The position numbers and the translations under genes were made by a program. From the NCBI RefSeq assembly GCF_900109645.1, contig NZ_FOBG01000001.1:2075766-2139765 (forward strand): a stretch of DNA of 64,000 nucleotides. The letters run 5' to 3'. Below the pieces are notes generated by a model, which saw only the letters and a list, made by a program, of their open reading frames with translations, did not search any database and was not told the origin of the DNA. This document shows, in pieces, positions 1 through 11,966 of this stretch; the first letter of the stretch is position 1, and every line of letters begins with the position of its first letter. The DNA comes from Duganella sp. CF402 (GTDB lineage: Bacteria > Pseudomonadota > Gammaproteobacteria > Burkholderiales > Burkholderiaceae_D).

Positions 1-76
1 TGGAGCGGGAGAAGAGTCTCGAACTCTCGACCTCAACCTTGGCAAGGTTGCGCTCTACCAACTGAGCTACTCCCGC
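1..76 (-). tRNA. tRNA-Gly (anticodon GCC)
   Basis: Read on the minus strand, the sequence starts GCGGGAG and ends CTCCCGC-TCCA, giving a 7-bp acceptor stem with encoded CCA. The anticodon loop reads CTTGCCAAG, so the anticodon is GCC (glycine). The T arm contains GAGTTCGAGAC. The gene lies downstream of pgsA on the same strand but has its own strong promoter at 108-135. Confidence 0.96.
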
Positions 77-107
77 TTTGCTTCGTCGTCATCAACAACA
101 GGCCAGC

Positions 108-135
108 ATTATAGAGGTTCTACGCCGCCTGTCAA
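108..135 (-). promoter_or_regulatory. sigma-70 promoter of tRNA-Gly
   Basis: On the minus strand a perfect -35 box TTGACA (130-135) and a perfect -10 box TATAAT (108-113) are separated by 16 bp. The expected start of transcription is about 25 nt before the mature tRNA. Two full consensus boxes are what is expected of a stable-RNA gene. Confidence 0.85.
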
Positions 136-170
136 TGCCAAATGAAAATATTGTTTATTCGATTAACGTT

Positions 171-752
171 TTACAGCTGGCCGGACTTCTCTTTGATCAG
201 CGGCCACGCCAGGCGCAGGTAGTAGAACATCGACCACACGGTCAGCACCGCCGCCACTTCCAGCAGGCGCGCGCCCCAGAACTGGCTATCGACCGCGCCC
301 CACAGCACGTCATGGAACAGCAGCAGCGGGATGGCGGTCATTTGCGCCGTGGTCTTGATCTTGCCCAACGAGCTTACCGCCACCGATTTGGAGGCGCCGA
401 TCTGTGCCATCCACTCGCGCAGCGCCGAAATGGCGATCTCGCGGCCGATGATGATGAAGGACAGGACGGCATTGGCGCGATCCAGCTGCACCAGCACCAG
501 CAAGGCGCCAGCCACCATCAGCTTGTCCGCCACTGGGTCGAGGAAGGCGCCGAAGGCCGAGGTCTGGTTCCAGCGCCGCGCCAGGAAGCCATCGAACCAG
601 TCGGTCACGGCGGCGACAATGAACACCAGCGTGGCCGCCAGATTCTGGTCCGCCACCGGCAGCATCGTGGTGGGTAGATAGTAGACGCCCACCACCAGCG
701 GAATCAGCGCAACGCGCAACCAGGTCAACAGAATCGGAATATTGAAAGGCAT
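171..752 (-). CDS. pgsA: CDP-diacylglycerol--glycerol-3-phosphate 3-phosphatidyltransferase
   Basis: Inner-membrane enzyme of the CDP-alcohol phosphatidyltransferase family; it makes phosphatidylglycerol phosphate from CDP-diacylglycerol and glycerol-3-phosphate. The family signature DG-x2-AR-x8-G-x3-D-x3-D is complete (DGFLAR ... GAFLDPVAD). Several hydrophobic helices span the protein, and the 193-aa length is normal. The start chosen is the ATG that gives MPFNIPILL, the usual N-terminus of the family; an in-frame ATG 24 bases earlier adds eight residues with no better ribosome site. Upstream uvrC is on the same strand, 87 bp away. Confidence 0.95.
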   Translation of the reverse strand: MPFNIPILLTWLRVALIPLVVGVYYLPTTMLPVADQNLAATLVFIVAAVTDWFDGFLARRWNQTSAFGAFLDPVADKLMVAGALLVLVQLDRANAVLSFIIIGREIAISALREWMAQIGASKSVAVSSLGKIKTTAQMTAIPLLLFHDVLWGAVDSQFWGARLLEVAAVLTVWSMFYYLRLAWPLIKEKSGQL

Positions 753-839
753 AAGCTCAAAATAAAGTGCGGCCATGAAAATGTGTAATGCGCCGCTAGT
801 CTACCTTGAGCACGCGCATTAAACCAGCACCCTTGCCTG

Positions 840-2693
840 TCAATGTAGCTGCTTGTAGATTTCCTCGGCCAGGGCGCTGGAAATCCCCTCCACGGTCTTG
901 AGGTCTTCGACGCTGGCGTCCATCACGCCGCGCAGGCCGCCGAAACGGGCCAGCAGGCGCTGGCGGCGCTTGGCGCCGATGCCTTCGATCTCCTCCAGGC
1001 GCGAGGTCTGGCGCGTTTTGGCGCGCTTGGCGCGCATGCCGGTGATGGCGAAACGGTGGGCTTCGTCGCGGATCTGCGCCACCAGCATCAACGCCGCCGA
1101 TTCCTTGCCCAGTTCCTGCGATGGGCGGCCGTCGACGAACATCAGGGTTTCGAGGCCGACGCGCCTGCCCTCCCCTTTGGCCACGCCGACGATCAGGCTG
1201 ATATCCAGCCCCAGCTCGGCGAACACTTGCCGCGCCATTTCGATCTGGCCTTTGCCGCCGTCGATCAGCACCACGTCCGGCATCACGCCGTCGCCATTGG
1301 CGACTTTTTCGTAGCGGCGGTACAGCACCTGGCGCATGGCGGCGTAATCGTCGCCCGGCGTGATGTCGTTGATGTTGTAGCGGCGGTACTCGCCGTTCTG
1401 CATCTGGTGGTGATGGAACACCACGCACGAGGCCTGCGTGGCCTCGCCCTGCGTGTGCGAGATGTCGAAGCATTCCACGCGCAGGGTGTCGATGTCTTCC
1501 GGCTCCAGCTGCAAGGCCTCAACCAGCGCGCGCGTGCGCGATTGCTGCGAGCCTTGCTCGGACAGCAGCCGCGCCAGCGAGATCTCGGCGCCCTTCTGCG
1601 CCAGTTCCAGCCATTTGCGGCGCTGGTCCTGCGGCTGGAACACGAGGTTGATGCGGTGACCGCACTGCTCCTGCAAGGCTTGTATCAGCGCCGGATGATC
1701 GAATTCGATATTCAGGATCAGCGTGCCGGGAATGAATTTGTCGGCGTAGTGCTGGGCGAGGAAGGCCGCCAGTACTTCAACCTCGATGGCTTGCTCCGCA
1801 ATCGCTTCAGCATCGCCAACGTGGGTCGGGAAGTAGGCGCGGTCGCCCAAGTGACGGCCGCCGCGCACCATCGCCAGATTGACGCAGGCACGTCCCCCCT
1901 GGACCAGCACGGCGATGATGTCGACGTCGGCATCGCCGGTGGTCTCCATGCTTTGCTGATGCAACACGCGCGACAGCGACTGGATCTGGTTGCGCACCGC
2001 CGCCGCCTGCTCGAATTTGAGGTCGGCCGCGTAAGCGTGCATTTTCTTTTCGAGGTCTTCCAGCACCTCGGTCTGGCGGCCGCGCAGGAAACGCGCGGCG
2101 TTCTCCACGTCCAGCTTGTAGTCTTCCTTGCTGATCAGGTCCACGCACGGACCGCTGCAGCGGCCGATCTGGTTCAGCAGGCATGGGCGGGTGCGGTTGG
2201 CGAAGACGCTTTCCTCACAGGTGCGGATCTGGAACACCTTCTGCAAGATCTGCATCGACTCCTTGACCGCCCACGAGTTGGGGAAAGGCCCGAAGTACTG
2301 ATTCTTCTTGTCCACCGCACCGCGATAGTAGACCATGCGCGGCGCATCGCCACCGGTGATCTTCAGGTACGGGTACGATTTATCATCGCGGAACAGGATG
2401 TTGAAGCGCGGGCTCAGTGCCTTGATCAGGTTATTCTCAAGGATCAGCGCTTCGGCTTCGCTGTGGGTGACGGTGGTTTCGAGCCGCGCGATACGCTCGA
2501 CCATCATGGCGATGCGCGGGCTGCTCAGGTTTTTCTGGAAGTAGTTCGACACGCGCTTTTTCAAGTCGCGCGCCTTGCCGACGTAGAGGACTTTGTCGTC
2601 GGCGTCGAAATAGCGGTACACGCCCGGCAGGTTGGGCAGCTTGGCGACGGTGGCCAGCACTTGTTCACGCGGATCGCTTACTTCTTCAGTCAC
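840..2693 (-). CDS. uvrC: Excinuclease ABC subunit C
   Basis: Nucleotide excision repair nuclease that makes the 3' and 5' incisions after UvrA/UvrB damage recognition. The 617-aa protein has an N-terminal GIY-YIG domain ([18 protein letters not shown]), a UvrB-interacting UVR region (about residues 205-240), the UvrC RNase H-like nuclease domain ([20 protein letters not shown]) and C-terminal helix-hairpin-helix motifs ([13 protein letters not shown]). The ATG overlaps the acpS stop by 4 bp (ATGA), so translation is probably coupled. Length and motifs are normal. Confidence 0.98.
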   Translation of the reverse strand: MTEEVSDPREQVLATVAKLPNLPGVYRYFDADDKVLYVGKARDLKKRVSNYFQKNLSSPRIAMMVERIARLETTVTHSEAEALILENNLIKALSPRFNILFRDDKSYPYLKITGGDAPRMVYYRGAVDKKNQYFGPFPNSWAVKESMQILQKVFQIRTCEESVFANRTRPCLLNQIGRCSGPCVDLISKEDYKLDVENAARFLRGRQTEVLEDLEKKMHAYAADLKFEQAAAVRNQIQSLSRVLHQQSMETTGDADVDIIAVLVQGGRACVNLAMVRGGRHLGDRAYFPTHVGDAEAIAEQAIEVEVLAAFLAQHYADKFIPGTLILNIEFDHPALIQALQEQCGHRINLVFQPQDQRRKWLELAQKGAEISLARLLSEQGSQQSRTRALVEALQLEPEDIDTLRVECFDISHTQGEATQASCVVFHHHQMQNGEYRRYNINDITPGDDYAAMRQVLYRRYEKVANGDGVMPDVVLIDGGKGQIEMARQVFAELGLDISLIVGVAKGEGRRVGLETLMFVDGRPSQELGKESAALMLVAQIRDEAHRFAITGMRAKRAKTRQTSRLEEIEGIGAKRRQRLLARFGGLRGVMDASVEDLKTVEGISSALAEEIYKQLH

Positions 2694-3085
2694 TTTTCCT
2701 GCTCCACGATGACGAAGGCGACCGCGTAGTCTTCTTCGTCGCTGACGGTTACTTGTGCCGACAGCTTATTCTTTTCCATGAACTCTTGCAGCACGCCGCT
2801 GCACACAATCATCGGCTTGCCGCTCGGATGATTCAGCATCTGCGCGGCTGGCCAGGTCATCGGCATGCGCATGCCCAGGCCGATGGCTTTCGAGAAGGCT
2901 TCCTTGGCCGCGAAGCGCGTCGCCACGAAGCGGATGCCGCGCACCGGATGCCTGGCCTTGCGCGCAAGGTACTTTTCGAATTCCTGCGGGCCGAGGATCT
3001 TCCTGGCAAAGCGGTCGCCATGCCGCGCCAGCGCCGCTTCAATGCGCGGGATTTTGCAGATATCGGTGCCGATCCCGTAGATCAT
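2690..3085 (-). CDS. acpS: Holo-[acyl-carrier-protein] synthase
   Basis: Transfers 4'-phosphopantetheine from CoA to the serine of AcpP (gene at 14598-14837), activating the carrier for fatty-acid synthesis. The 131-aa protein starts [12 protein letters not shown], the Mg-binding motif of AcpS, and carries the second motif [12 protein letters not shown] around residue 62. It overlaps pdxJ by one base (TAATG) and uvrC by four, so the three are likely translated from one message. The pdxJ-acpS order is typical of proteobacteria. Confidence 0.97.
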   Translation of the reverse strand: MIYGIGTDICKIPRIEAALARHGDRFARKILGPQEFEKYLARKARHPVRGIRFVATRFAAKEAFSKAIGLGMRMPMTWPAAQMLNHPSGKPMIVCSGVLQEFMEKNKLSAQVTVSDEEDYAVAFVIVEQEK

Positions 3086-3846
3086 TACGCGCCCCGGCCG
3101 AGGCGCGTTGCCACCATGATGGCCTTCATTTCGCGCACTGCGTTTTCCCAGCCGACGAACACCGAGTGCGCCACGATGGCATGGCCGATGTTCAGTTCCG
3201 CGATTTCCGGAATGGCGGCAATCGCTTGCACGTTGGTGTAGTGCAGGCCGTGGCCGGCGTTGACCTTCAGGCCTTTGCTCACGCCGTACAGCGTGCCGCG
3301 ATGGATGCGTTCCAGTTCGGCGGCTTGCTCGGCGCCTTCGGTGTCGGCATAGCGGCCGGTGTGCAGTTCGATCACTGGCGCGCCGATAGCGGCGGTGGCG
3401 TCCATCTGCGCTTCTTCGGCGTCGATGAACAGCGATACGCGAATGCCTTCGGCCTGCAGCTGCTTCACCGCGCGCTCGACGGCGTTGTAGTTGCCCACCA
3501 CATCAAGGCCGCCCTCGGTGGTGACTTCGGTGCGCTTCTCAGGCACCAGGCACACGTCGGCCGGCTTGATCTTGCAGGCGAAGTCGATCATCTCTTGGGT
3601 GACGGCGGCTTCGAGGTTCATGCGGGTCAGCAGCTGCGGCGCCAATGCGATGACGTCGGCGTCCTTGATGTGGCGGCGGTCTTCGCGCAGGTGCAGCGTG
3701 ATGCAATCGGCACCGGCCTGCTCGGCCAGCAGCGCGGCGCGGATCGGGTCCGGGTACTTGGTGCCGCGCGCGTTGCGCAAGGTGGCGACGTGGTCGATGT
3801 TCACGCCAAGGTCGATGATGGTGCCGGATGGTTGCAGGAAGCTCAT
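3085..3846 (-). CDS. pdxJ: Pyridoxine 5'-phosphate synthase
   Basis: Cytoplasmic TIM-barrel enzyme that condenses 3-amino-2-oxopropyl phosphate with 1-deoxyxylulose 5-phosphate to give pyridoxine 5'-phosphate (vitamin B6). Its 253 residues begin with the family pattern [16 protein letters not shown] and include [10 protein letters not shown] and [16 protein letters not shown], both ligand-binding segments. It follows recO by 12 bp in the same operon and overlaps acpS by one base. Confidence 0.97.
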   Translation of the reverse strand: MSFLQPSGTIIDLGVNIDHVATLRNARGTKYPDPIRAALLAEQAGADCITLHLREDRRHIKDADVIALAPQLLTRMNLEAAVTQEMIDFACKIKPADVCLVPEKRTEVTTEGGLDVVGNYNAVERAVKQLQAEGIRVSLFIDAEEAQMDATAAIGAPVIELHTGRYADTEGAEQAAELERIHRGTLYGVSKGLKVNAGHGLHYTNVQAIAAIPEIAELNIGHAIVAHSVFVGWENAVREMKAIMVATRLGRGA

Positions 3847-3858
3847 ATTCTTATCTCG

Positions 3859-4761
3859 TCATAATTGGGACAGATCGATCAGGATCTGCCGGGTATTCAA
3901 CGGCGCGCCGTTCAGGTGGTGCGCGACCAGGAAACGCATCAGCTGCTTGCTTTGTACTTGCGTGGCGACGTCCTCGTAATTTTCGCACGCCATGTCGAGC
4001 AGCGTTTTGCCGGTCACACGCGGCCAGAGGTCGGAGGCGCGCTCTGGGCGCGGGCCGCGCTCGGGATCGACCACGTAAACCACGTCGGCTTGCACCGCGC
4101 GGCGCGTCTCGGCGCAGCGCGTCAGATCAGCGGCGACGCCTGTCTCTTTAAGTAAGGCCCGTTCGAATTTTCGCAAGACGATGGGCGCAGGTTCATTATG
4201 CGCCAGTTGGTTCAGCGTGGAGACGTAGTGGTCGAACAGCGCCGGGTGCGCGTCATCGCGCGCCAGCAGCTTGACCAGCAGTTCGTTCAGGTAGAAGCCG
4301 CACAGCAGCGCGGTTTTCTCAAGCGGCAGCATGCCGCCCACCCATTCGGCGTCGGTCAGGGTGCGCAGTTCGGACTTGCCGACCCAGCTCGAAGACAAGG
4401 GCTGGAAGGTTTGCAGCACGCCGCGCAGTTGCGAGTGCGGCCGCTTGGCGCCCTTGGCGATCAAGGCCACGCGGCCGAAGTCGCGCGTGAACAGGTCGAT
4501 AATCAGGCTGGTTTCTTTGTAGGGATAGCTGTGCAGGACGAAGGCCGGCTGGCCGGCGACCTTGGTGCCGATGGTGCGCTCGCGGCTCGGCGCGCGCGGG
4601 CGCTTGGGCGCGGCTGGCGGCGCAGGCGCGGCCGGATGCGGCGCGCCCCCCTGCCCTGCGCCAAGCGGCGACGCGGCGGCTTGTGCCCCGGCAGGTGCGC
4701 CAGTCTCCACCGGCGCCGCTGCTGGCGGCGCGTCCAAGGTGGCGTCTGGCGTGGTGGACAT
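3859..4761 (-). CDS. recO: DNA repair protein RecO
   Basis: Recombination mediator that helps load RecA on SSB-coated DNA with RecR. The RecO OB-fold core begins around residue 68 ([20 protein letters not shown]) and the helical C-terminal domain follows. The first ~60 residues are an Ala/Pro-rich low-complexity extension not needed for the fold (300 aa against about 240 in common RecO). No internal start with a convincing ribosome site at the core was found, so the long form is kept. The gene is 19 bp after era. Confidence 0.94.
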   Translation of the reverse strand: MSTTPDATLDAPPAAAPVETGAPAGAQAAASPLGAGQGGAPHPAAPAPPAAPKRPRAPSRERTIGTKVAGQPAFVLHSYPYKETSLIIDLFTRDFGRVALIAKGAKRPHSQLRGVLQTFQPLSSSWVGKSELRTLTDAEWVGGMLPLEKTALLCGFYLNELLVKLLARDDAHPALFDHYVSTLNQLAHNEPAPIVLRKFERALLKETGVAADLTRCAETRRAVQADVVYVVDPERGPRPERASDLWPRVTGKTLLDMACENYEDVATQVQSKQLMRFLVAHHLNGAPLNTRQILIDLSQL

Positions 4762-4780
4762 GCTGGTGTGGGCGGCCCGC

Positions 4781-5686
4781 TTACTCGTAACCGTAAGCGC
4801 GCAGGCCCGCTTCGTTGTCAGCCCAGCCGGATTTCACTTTGACCCAGATCTCGAGGTAGACCGGACCGCCGAACAGTTTTTCCATGTCCTGGCGCGCCTG
4901 GGTCGAGATTTCCTTCAGGCGCGCGCCCTTGTTCCCGATGATCATGGACTTATGGGTGTCGCGCTCCACCAGGATGGCGGCGAATACGCGGCGCAGATCG
5001 CCCTCCTGCTCGAACTTCTCGATCAGCACCGTGCTGGTGTAAGGCAGCTCATCGCCGACGAAGCGGAACAGCTTCTCACGCACGATTTCCGATGCCATGA
5101 ATTTCTCGGAACGGTCGGTGATATCGTCGGCGTCGAAGATCGCTTCGTTCTCCGGCAGGATGTTTTTCAGTTCTTTTTCCAGGCCGTCCAGCTGGAAGCG
5201 CAGCTTGGCCGATACCGGCACGATGGCGGCGAAGTTGAACTTGGACGCCACCTGCTGCGCGAACGGCATCAGCGCGGCCTTGTCCTTCACGCGGTCGGCC
5301 TTGTTGATCGCCAGGATCACCGGCACTTCGGTCGGCAGCAGGTCCAGCACTTGCTGGTCGGCCGGGCCGAAGGTGCCCGCCTCGATCACGAACACGATCA
5401 CGTCCGACGAGATCAGGGTGTTGGTGACGGTCTTGTTCAGGTTGTTGTTCAGCGCATTCGCATGGCGGGTCTGGAAGCCCGGCGTGTCGACGTAGATGAA
5501 CTGGGCATCGTCATAAGTCTGGATGCCGGTGATGCGGTGGCGCGTGGTCTGCGCTTTGCGCGAAGTGATGCTGACCTTGGCGCCGATCAGCGTGTTCATC
5601 AGCGTGGACTTGCCGACGTTCGGGCGGCCCACAATAGCGATGTAGCCGCAACGGAAGTTGCTGGCGGAGGTCGTTTCGGTCGTCAT
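4781..5686 (-). CDS. era: GTPase Era
   Basis: Essential GTPase that binds the 3' end of 16S rRNA and assists 30S subunit maturation. The GTPase domain shows G1 [10 protein letters not shown]3 DTPG and G4 NKAD; a C-terminal KH domain contains [12 protein letters not shown]. The 301-aa length is standard. The gene follows rnc by 12 bp, the usual rnc-era arrangement linking rRNA processing and ribosome assembly. Confidence 0.98.
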   Translation of the reverse strand: MTTETTSASNFRCGYIAIVGRPNVGKSTLMNTLIGAKVSITSRKAQTTRHRITGIQTYDDAQFIYVDTPGFQTRHANALNNNLNKTVTNTLISSDVIVFVIEAGTFGPADQQVLDLLPTEVPVILAINKADRVKDKAALMPFAQQVASKFNFAAIVPVSAKLRFQLDGLEKELKNILPENEAIFDADDITDRSEKFMASEIVREKLFRFVGDELPYTSTVLIEKFEQEGDLRRVFAAILVERDTHKSMIIGNKGARLKEISTQARQDMEKLFGGPVYLEIWVKVKSGWADNEAGLRAYGYE

Positions 5687-5698
5687 GGTGTTCTCGTG

Positions 5699-6487
5699 TT
5701 ATTTGTTTGCGGCCTTGGCCGGCGATGCCGGTTGCTCTTGCACGGTGGCGATGCCGGCCAGCTTGAGCTGGGCCGCGCGCGGCTTGGACTTGCGGGCGGC
5801 GGCCGGGGCTTTCTGCACGGCCTGTTCAGCAGCGGCCAGGGCCAGCTTGGCGGCCGCCTGTTCGCCGGCGCGGCGGCTGCCGCCACGGCCAAACACCTGG
5901 ATGCCCAGCTTGGGCACCAGGCATTCGATTTCGAATTCCTGGCTGTGCGCGGCGCCGTGGGTGGCAATCACGTTGTAGGTCGGCAGCGAGATTTTTTTCG
6001 CTTGGAGGAATTCCTGCAGCAGGGTCTTGGCGTCCTTGCCCAGCGTCTGCGGGTCAACCGAATCCAGGATCGGAATGTAGAACGAGCGGATCACGTCGCG
6101 CGCGTGGTTGAAGCCACCGTCGAGATAAATCGCGCCCAGCAGCGCTTCCAGCGTATCGGCCAGGATCGATGGACGGCGGAAGCCGCCCGATTTCAGTTCG
6201 CCCTCGCCCAGGCGCAGGAACTGCGACAGTTCCAGCTTCTGCGCGATTTCAAACAGCGACTGCTGCTTGACCAGGTTGGCGCGCAGGCGCGACAGGTCGC
6301 CCTCATCGATTTCCAGGTAGCGGTCGTACAGGATGGAGGCGACCACGCAGTTCAGGATCGAATCACCAAGGAATTCCAGCCGTTCGTTATGCACACTGCT
6401 ATGGCTACGATGCGTCAGGGCCTGCTGTAGAAGACCAGCATCCTGGAACGTGTAGCCTAAACGAGTTTGCAATAACTGGAGATTCAT
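5699..6487 (-). CDS. rnc: Ribonuclease III
   Basis: Double-strand-specific endoribonuclease that processes rRNA precursors and some mRNAs. The signature [12 protein letters not shown] (acidic catalytic residues) lies near residue 35, and a second catalytic segment ([16 protein letters not shown]) near residue 110. A double-stranded RNA-binding domain follows, then a 40-residue Ala/Lys/Pro tail beyond the usual end (262 aa in total). The gene is 9 bp after the DUF4845 gene in the lepA operon. Confidence 0.97.
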   Translation of the reverse strand: MNLQLLQTRLGYTFQDAGLLQQALTHRSHSSVHNERLEFLGDSILNCVVASILYDRYLEIDEGDLSRLRANLVKQQSLFEIAQKLELSQFLRLGEGELKSGGFRRPSILADTLEALLGAIYLDGGFNHARDVIRSFYIPILDSVDPQTLGKDAKTLLQEFLQAKKISLPTYNVIATHGAAHSQEFEIECLVPKLGIQVFGRGGSRRAGEQAAAKLALAAAEQAVQKAPAAARKSKPRAAQLKLAGIATVQEQPASPAKAANK

Positions 6488-6496
6488 TGTGATTCT

Positions 6497-6868
6497 TTAT
6501 TCTTTCGCAGGTTTGGCGCCGCCCTTGGCGGTGGTGCCTTCATATTCAAGCAGCAGGCTGGCCGGTCCGACCAGCGGGATTTTCTTTTCGTAGGCGAAGC
6601 TGATCTCGGTCTGGCCATCGATCTTCTCGATGATCAGGTCGCGGCTGTTGATCGAACTGATGTAACCGGTCGTGGCACTGGCGTCGAACGACTTCTGGAT
6701 CTCGATCACCGAGCCGCCGGTCGACTTGGCCGTGGCGATGGCATTCTGGATCGCCCGGTATTCCGCGTAGGTGGGGACGATTTTCAGTCCCAGCACCAGC
6801 ACGCCACCGAGCAGCGCCAGAATCACGATCAGTCCGACCAGCGAAATACCCTCTTGCCGTTGTTGCAT
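6497..6868 (-). CDS. DUF4845 domain-containing membrane-anchored protein
   Basis: A 123-aa protein with one N-terminal hydrophobic segment (about residues 8-28, GISLVGLIVILALLGGV) resembling a pilin-like N-terminus, followed by a small soluble domain. Proteins of the DUF4845 family commonly sit between lepB and rnc in betaproteobacteria, which matches here. The function is unknown. The position next to signal peptidase I suggests an envelope role, but that is only inference. Confidence 0.88.
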   Translation of the reverse strand: MQQRQEGISLVGLIVILALLGGVLVLGLKIVPTYAEYRAIQNAIATAKSTGGSVIEIQKSFDASATTGYISSINSRDLIIEKIDGQTEISFAYEKKIPLVGPASLLLEYEGTTAKGGAKPAKE

Positions 6869-6894
6869 CTTAGTCCCTTTCGAGCCAGCGCAGA

Positions 6895-7808
6895 TTAATG
6901 GATGCTGCCAATGCGGCGCAGGTTACCCAGGTTCATCCAAACGAAAAATGCTTTACCAACAATGTTCTTGTCCGGGACGAAGCCCCAGTAGCGGCTGTCC
7001 AGGCTGTTGTCGCGGTTGTCGCCCATCATGAAGTAGTTGCCTGCTGGAACCACGCAGGTAAAGCCTTCATACCGGTACTGGCAGTTCTCGCTCTGCGGGA
7101 ACGGGAACACGCTCTCGCGGCTGTAGGTCGGCTTGGCTTCGTCATTCAGGATGCGATGGCTGACGCCAGTCAGGTTTTCCTCGAACTGCTTGTTGTACGC
7201 CATGCGCTCGTCGCTCAGGTAATCGTCCAGCGGAGTGTACTTCACTTCCACGCCGTTCACCGTTAAGCGCTTGTTTTCATACGTAATTTTATCACCAGGC
7301 ACGCCAATCACGCGTTTGATGTAATCCTGGCTCATGTCCATCGGATATTTGAACACCATCACGTCGCCGCGCTGCGGGTCGTTGATCTGGATGACCTTCT
7401 TGTTCAGCACCGGCAGGCGAATGCCGTAGGTGAACTTGTTCACCAGGATCAGGTCGCCCACCAGCAGGGTCGGCACCATCGACGACGATGGGATCTTGAA
7501 CGGCTCGTACAGGAACGAGCGCAGGAAGAACACCAGCGCGATCACCGGGAAGAAGCTGCCCGAGTACTCGATCCAGGTCGGCTGGCGCAGGATGCCGGCT
7601 TCGAGCTGGGCACGGTTGCCGCTGTTGTCGGCCTTGATGCCGTCGGCCGTCAGGCGGGCGTTGCGGGCGTCGTACTCGGCCAGCGCGCGGTCGGCCGCAG
7701 CGCGGCGCTGCCGGGCCAGGTAGAACACATCCAGAAACCAGATCACGCCCGTGATCACCATCAACACGAACAGGATTAATGCAAAGTTACCTAAGATGAC
7801 TTGCAGGT

Positions 7809-7812
<4 letters not shown>
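6895..7812 (-). CDS. lepB: Signal peptidase I
   Basis: Inner-membrane serine protease that removes signal peptides from Sec- and Tat-exported proteins. Two hydrophobic segments lie at the N-terminus (residues 8-28 and about 88-100). The catalytic serine is in PSSSMVPTL and the lysine base in [10 protein letters not shown]; the C-terminal [14 protein letters not shown] box is intact. The 305-aa length is normal. The ATG overlaps the lepA stop by 4 bp, so the two are translationally coupled. Confidence 0.97.
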
Positions 7813-9602
<1,790 letters not shown>

Positions 9603-9647
9603 TAACAAAAATTCAAAAACGGGTTTGATACGACGGACGCACAATAC

Positions 9648-9688
9648 AAAAAAGCGCTCCGAACGGGGGCAATGCCCTGGCGAGCGCC
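9648..9688 (-). terminator. Rho-independent terminator after the rpoE-mucD-glutaredoxin operon
   Basis: On the minus strand a GCGCTC/GAGCGC stem (9682-9687 and 9654-9659), with a GC-rich interior that can extend it, is followed by six T residues (9648-9653). It lies between the glutaredoxin gene stop and the lepA start, separating the stress operon from the lepA operon. Confidence 0.75.
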
Positions 9689-9745
9689 TTGTGGAAATAT
9701 GCTTTGCCCCGGCATTTTACCGGATTTCAGAGTGGAAAGCCCGAT

Positions 9746-9997
9746 TTATAGCACTTGAAGCAATTGGAGCACTTTGGCTTCGTCGAGGAAGTAGTGGCAT
9801 AGCTCCGGCTGGGCCAGGTCGGCAAACAGGACCGGGACCAGCTCGTCATACTTGGCCAGCAACACGGGGTCGCCGGCCTCGTCGATGTCGATGACGTTGA
9901 CGCTGAACGGCCGCTGCGGCGTTTGCAACCGCAGCAGCGCGTCCAGCATGTCATGACACAAATGACAATAACTGCGCGAATAAAGTGTAAATTGCAC
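9746..9997 (-). CDS. Glutaredoxin family protein
   Basis: An 83-aa thioredoxin-fold protein with a dithiol motif near the N-terminus (YCHLCH, residues 11-14), as in the glutaredoxin-like DUF836 family. The start is a GTG (VQFTLYSR) six bases after the mucD stop. This small redox protein is commonly found between mucD and lepA in this group. Substrate unknown; a cytoplasmic thiol-disulfide role is inferred. Confidence 0.85.
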   Translation of the reverse strand: MQFTLYSRSYCHLCHDMLDALLRLQTPQRPFSVNVIDIDEAGDPVLLAKYDELVPVLFADLAQPELCHYFLDEAKVLQLLQVL

Positions 9998-10003
9998 TAC
10001 AGT

Positions 10004-11491
10004 TTATTTTGCAGTTGGGCGCAGCGAGATGAAGCGCGTGGCGCCCTCGCGCAGCACCAGCACCACCGAAGCCTGCTTCGGATCCAGCTTGGCCACCAGC
10101 GCGTTGAACTGCTTGGCGTCCTTGATGCTGACGTTATTCAGCTGCAGCAGCACGTCACCCTCGTCCAGCCCGGCACGCTCGGCCACGCCCTCGACATCGG
10201 TCACCACCACGCCGCCGTCCACCCGCAGCTCGGCCTTCTGCGCCGCCGACAGGTCTTCAACCTTCAAGCCCAGCGCGTTGGCCTTGGCCGGTTCGGCCGG
10301 CTCGGCCTTGCCGCCCTTGCCTTTGCCGCCCTTGGCCGGCTTGTCGCCGTCGAGGTCCGCCACATTCACGGTCAGCACCAGCTCGGCGCCCTTGCGCCAC
10401 ACGGTCACGGCAGCCTTGCTGTCGAGCGCCGTCTCGCCCACCAGACGCGGCAGGTCGGACGAGCGATTCACGGTCTTGCCATTGAACTTGAGGATGATGT
10501 CGCCCGCCTTGATGCCGGCCTTGTCGGCAGGACCGCCCGGCTCCACCAGCGACACTTCCGCGCCCTGCGCCGATTTCAGGCCCAGCGATTCCGCCACTTC
10601 CTTGTTGACTTCACCGATCTGCACGCCAATGCGGCCGCGCGTGACCTTGCCCGATTTCTTCAGCTGGTCCGACACGCGGATCGCCTCGTTGATCGGCACC
10701 GCGAACGAAATGCCATTGGAACCGCCCGACAGCGTGGCGATCTGCGAGTTAATCCCGATCACCTCGCCGCGCATATTGATCAGCGGACCGCCCGAGTTGC
10801 CGGGATTGACCGCCACGTCCGACTGGATCAGCGGCAGGTACTCGCCGGTATCGCGCGCCTTGGCCGAGATGATGCCGGCGGTGACGGTGTTTTCCAGGTT
10901 GAACGGCGAGCCGATCGCAATCACCCACTCGCCGGCGCGGATCTTGTCCGAATCGCCCATCAGCAGGAACGGCAGCTTGTCGCCCTCGATTTTCAGCACG
11001 GCGACGTCGGTGCGGGTGTCTGCGCCCAGCACCTTGGCCTTGAATTCGCGCTTGTCGGTCAGGGTGACGAACACTTCATCGGCGCCGTCGACCACATGGG
11101 CATTGGTCAGCACATAGCCGTCGGCCGACAGGATGAAGCCGGAACCGACGCCGCGATTGACCGGCTCATCGGACGGCGCCTGGCGGCGCGGCGTGCGGCC
11201 TTGCGGGTTCGGCACATTGCCGCCGAAGAAGCGGCGCAACAGCTCCTGCATTTCGTCGTCGCCCGGCAGGCCGTTGGCGCGATTGGTTTGTTTGGGGCGT
11301 TCCGTGGTGCGGATATTCACCACCGCCGGGCCGACGCGGTCGACCAGGTCGGCAAAGTCCGGCAAGCCGATCACGGCGCCGGTGACGGCCGTGGCCGCCG
11401 TAGCGGGCGACATGCCCAGGGACATCCATAAGCTCGCGCCCAGCACCAGCGCGGACAGCGTTTTACTACCAGCAGAGAATTTATTTTTCAT
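10004..11491 (-). CDS. mucD: Periplasmic serine endoprotease, DegP/DegQ/MucD type
   Basis: HtrA-family protease that degrades misfolded envelope proteins. The 495-aa protein has an N-terminal signal peptide (about residues 1-33, cleavage near ATAATA). The trypsin-like catalytic triad is complete: His132 in TNAHVV, Asp162 in RTDVAVLK and Ser233 in GNSGGP. Two C-terminal PDZ domains follow, separated by a Lys/Gly/Ala/Pro-rich linker (KGGKGKGGKAEPAEPAKA, around residue 390). It is the protease gene of the sigma-E operon. The 130-bp gap before it is where rseB is found in related operons. Confidence 0.94.
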   Translation of the reverse strand: MKNKFSAGSKTLSALVLGASLWMSLGMSPATAATAVTGAVIGLPDFADLVDRVGPAVVNIRTTERPKQTNRANGLPGDDEMQELLRRFFGGNVPNPQGRTPRRQAPSDEPVNRGVGSGFILSADGYVLTNAHVVDGADEVFVTLTDKREFKAKVLGADTRTDVAVLKIEGDKLPFLLMGDSDKIRAGEWVIAIGSPFNLENTVTAGIISAKARDTGEYLPLIQSDVAVNPGNSGGPLINMRGEVIGINSQIATLSGGSNGISFAVPINEAIRVSDQLKKSGKVTRGRIGVQIGEVNKEVAESLGLKSAQGAEVSLVEPGGPADKAGIKAGDIILKFNGKTVNRSSDLPRLVGETALDSKAAVTVWRKGAELVLTVNVADLDGDKPAKGGKGKGGKAEPAEPAKANALGLKVEDLSAAQKAELRVDGGVVVTDVEGVAERAGLDEGDVLLQLNNVSIKDAKQFNALVAKLDPKQASVVLVLREGATRFISLRPTAK

Positions 11492-11621
11492 GGAAAGTAG
11501 TGATCTCTAAAAGTTCGGGATGCAAGCGCCTCGTCCGTGGCAAACATGCGACGTGAGGCTAGCACATGGTAAGCGAAAAATCGTCTTACAGGCAGAGCAA
11601 AATGATGATAAAGATATGCCT

Positions 11622-11894
11622 TTAAGGCAGAATGAAGGCGGCGGCCGCCTCTTCGGGCACCACGCCATAGGCCGGCTCGGCGGCTAGCGCGGCGGCCAGG
11701 CGTGCGCTGAAGGCGTCACTGGGCGCGCCGTCGGCCGTGCTGCGCAGCACGTCGCCGGTCAGGTGGTAGGCGCGCCAGGCGGCCTGCCCCTCCGGCGTGT
11801 CGAGCGCGGCAAAGGCCAGCTCGCGCTCGCTGTCCGACAATTCACCATCGGCCAGCGCCGAGATGTGTTCGTGCAGTTTTTTGTGGGTATCCAT
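11622..11894 (-). CDS. rseA: RseA-like anti-sigma-E factor, short form without membrane anchor
   Basis: The 90-aa product (start at MDTHKKLHEH) matches the N-terminal sigma-binding domain of RseA/MucA: ISALADGELSDSERELAFAAL and a conserved AWRAYHLTGDVLR segment. Known RseA proteins continue through a transmembrane helix into a periplasmic domain cut by DegS/RseP. Here the frame stops after AAAAFILP and the next 130 bp, with no hydrophobic reading frame, lead directly to mucD. There is no rseB. The protein would therefore be a soluble anti-sigma factor, or a remnant. The start could also be 15 bases earlier (MAGYA). Confidence 0.8.
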   Translation of the reverse strand: MDTHKKLHEHISALADGELSDSERELAFAALDTPEGQAAWRAYHLTGDVLRSTADGAPSDAFSARLAAALAAEPAYGVVPEEAAAAFILP

Positions 11895-11966
11895 CGCATA
11901 TCCCGCCATCTCAAAACAGTCCGTCCTTTTTGCCGGACGCCAACAGCTCTTGCCATCATTCCCGCC

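Noticed and set aside
4562..6430. Plus-strand frame opposite era and rnc (622 codons)
   Set aside because: Antisense shadow of well-conserved genes with no recognisable domain.
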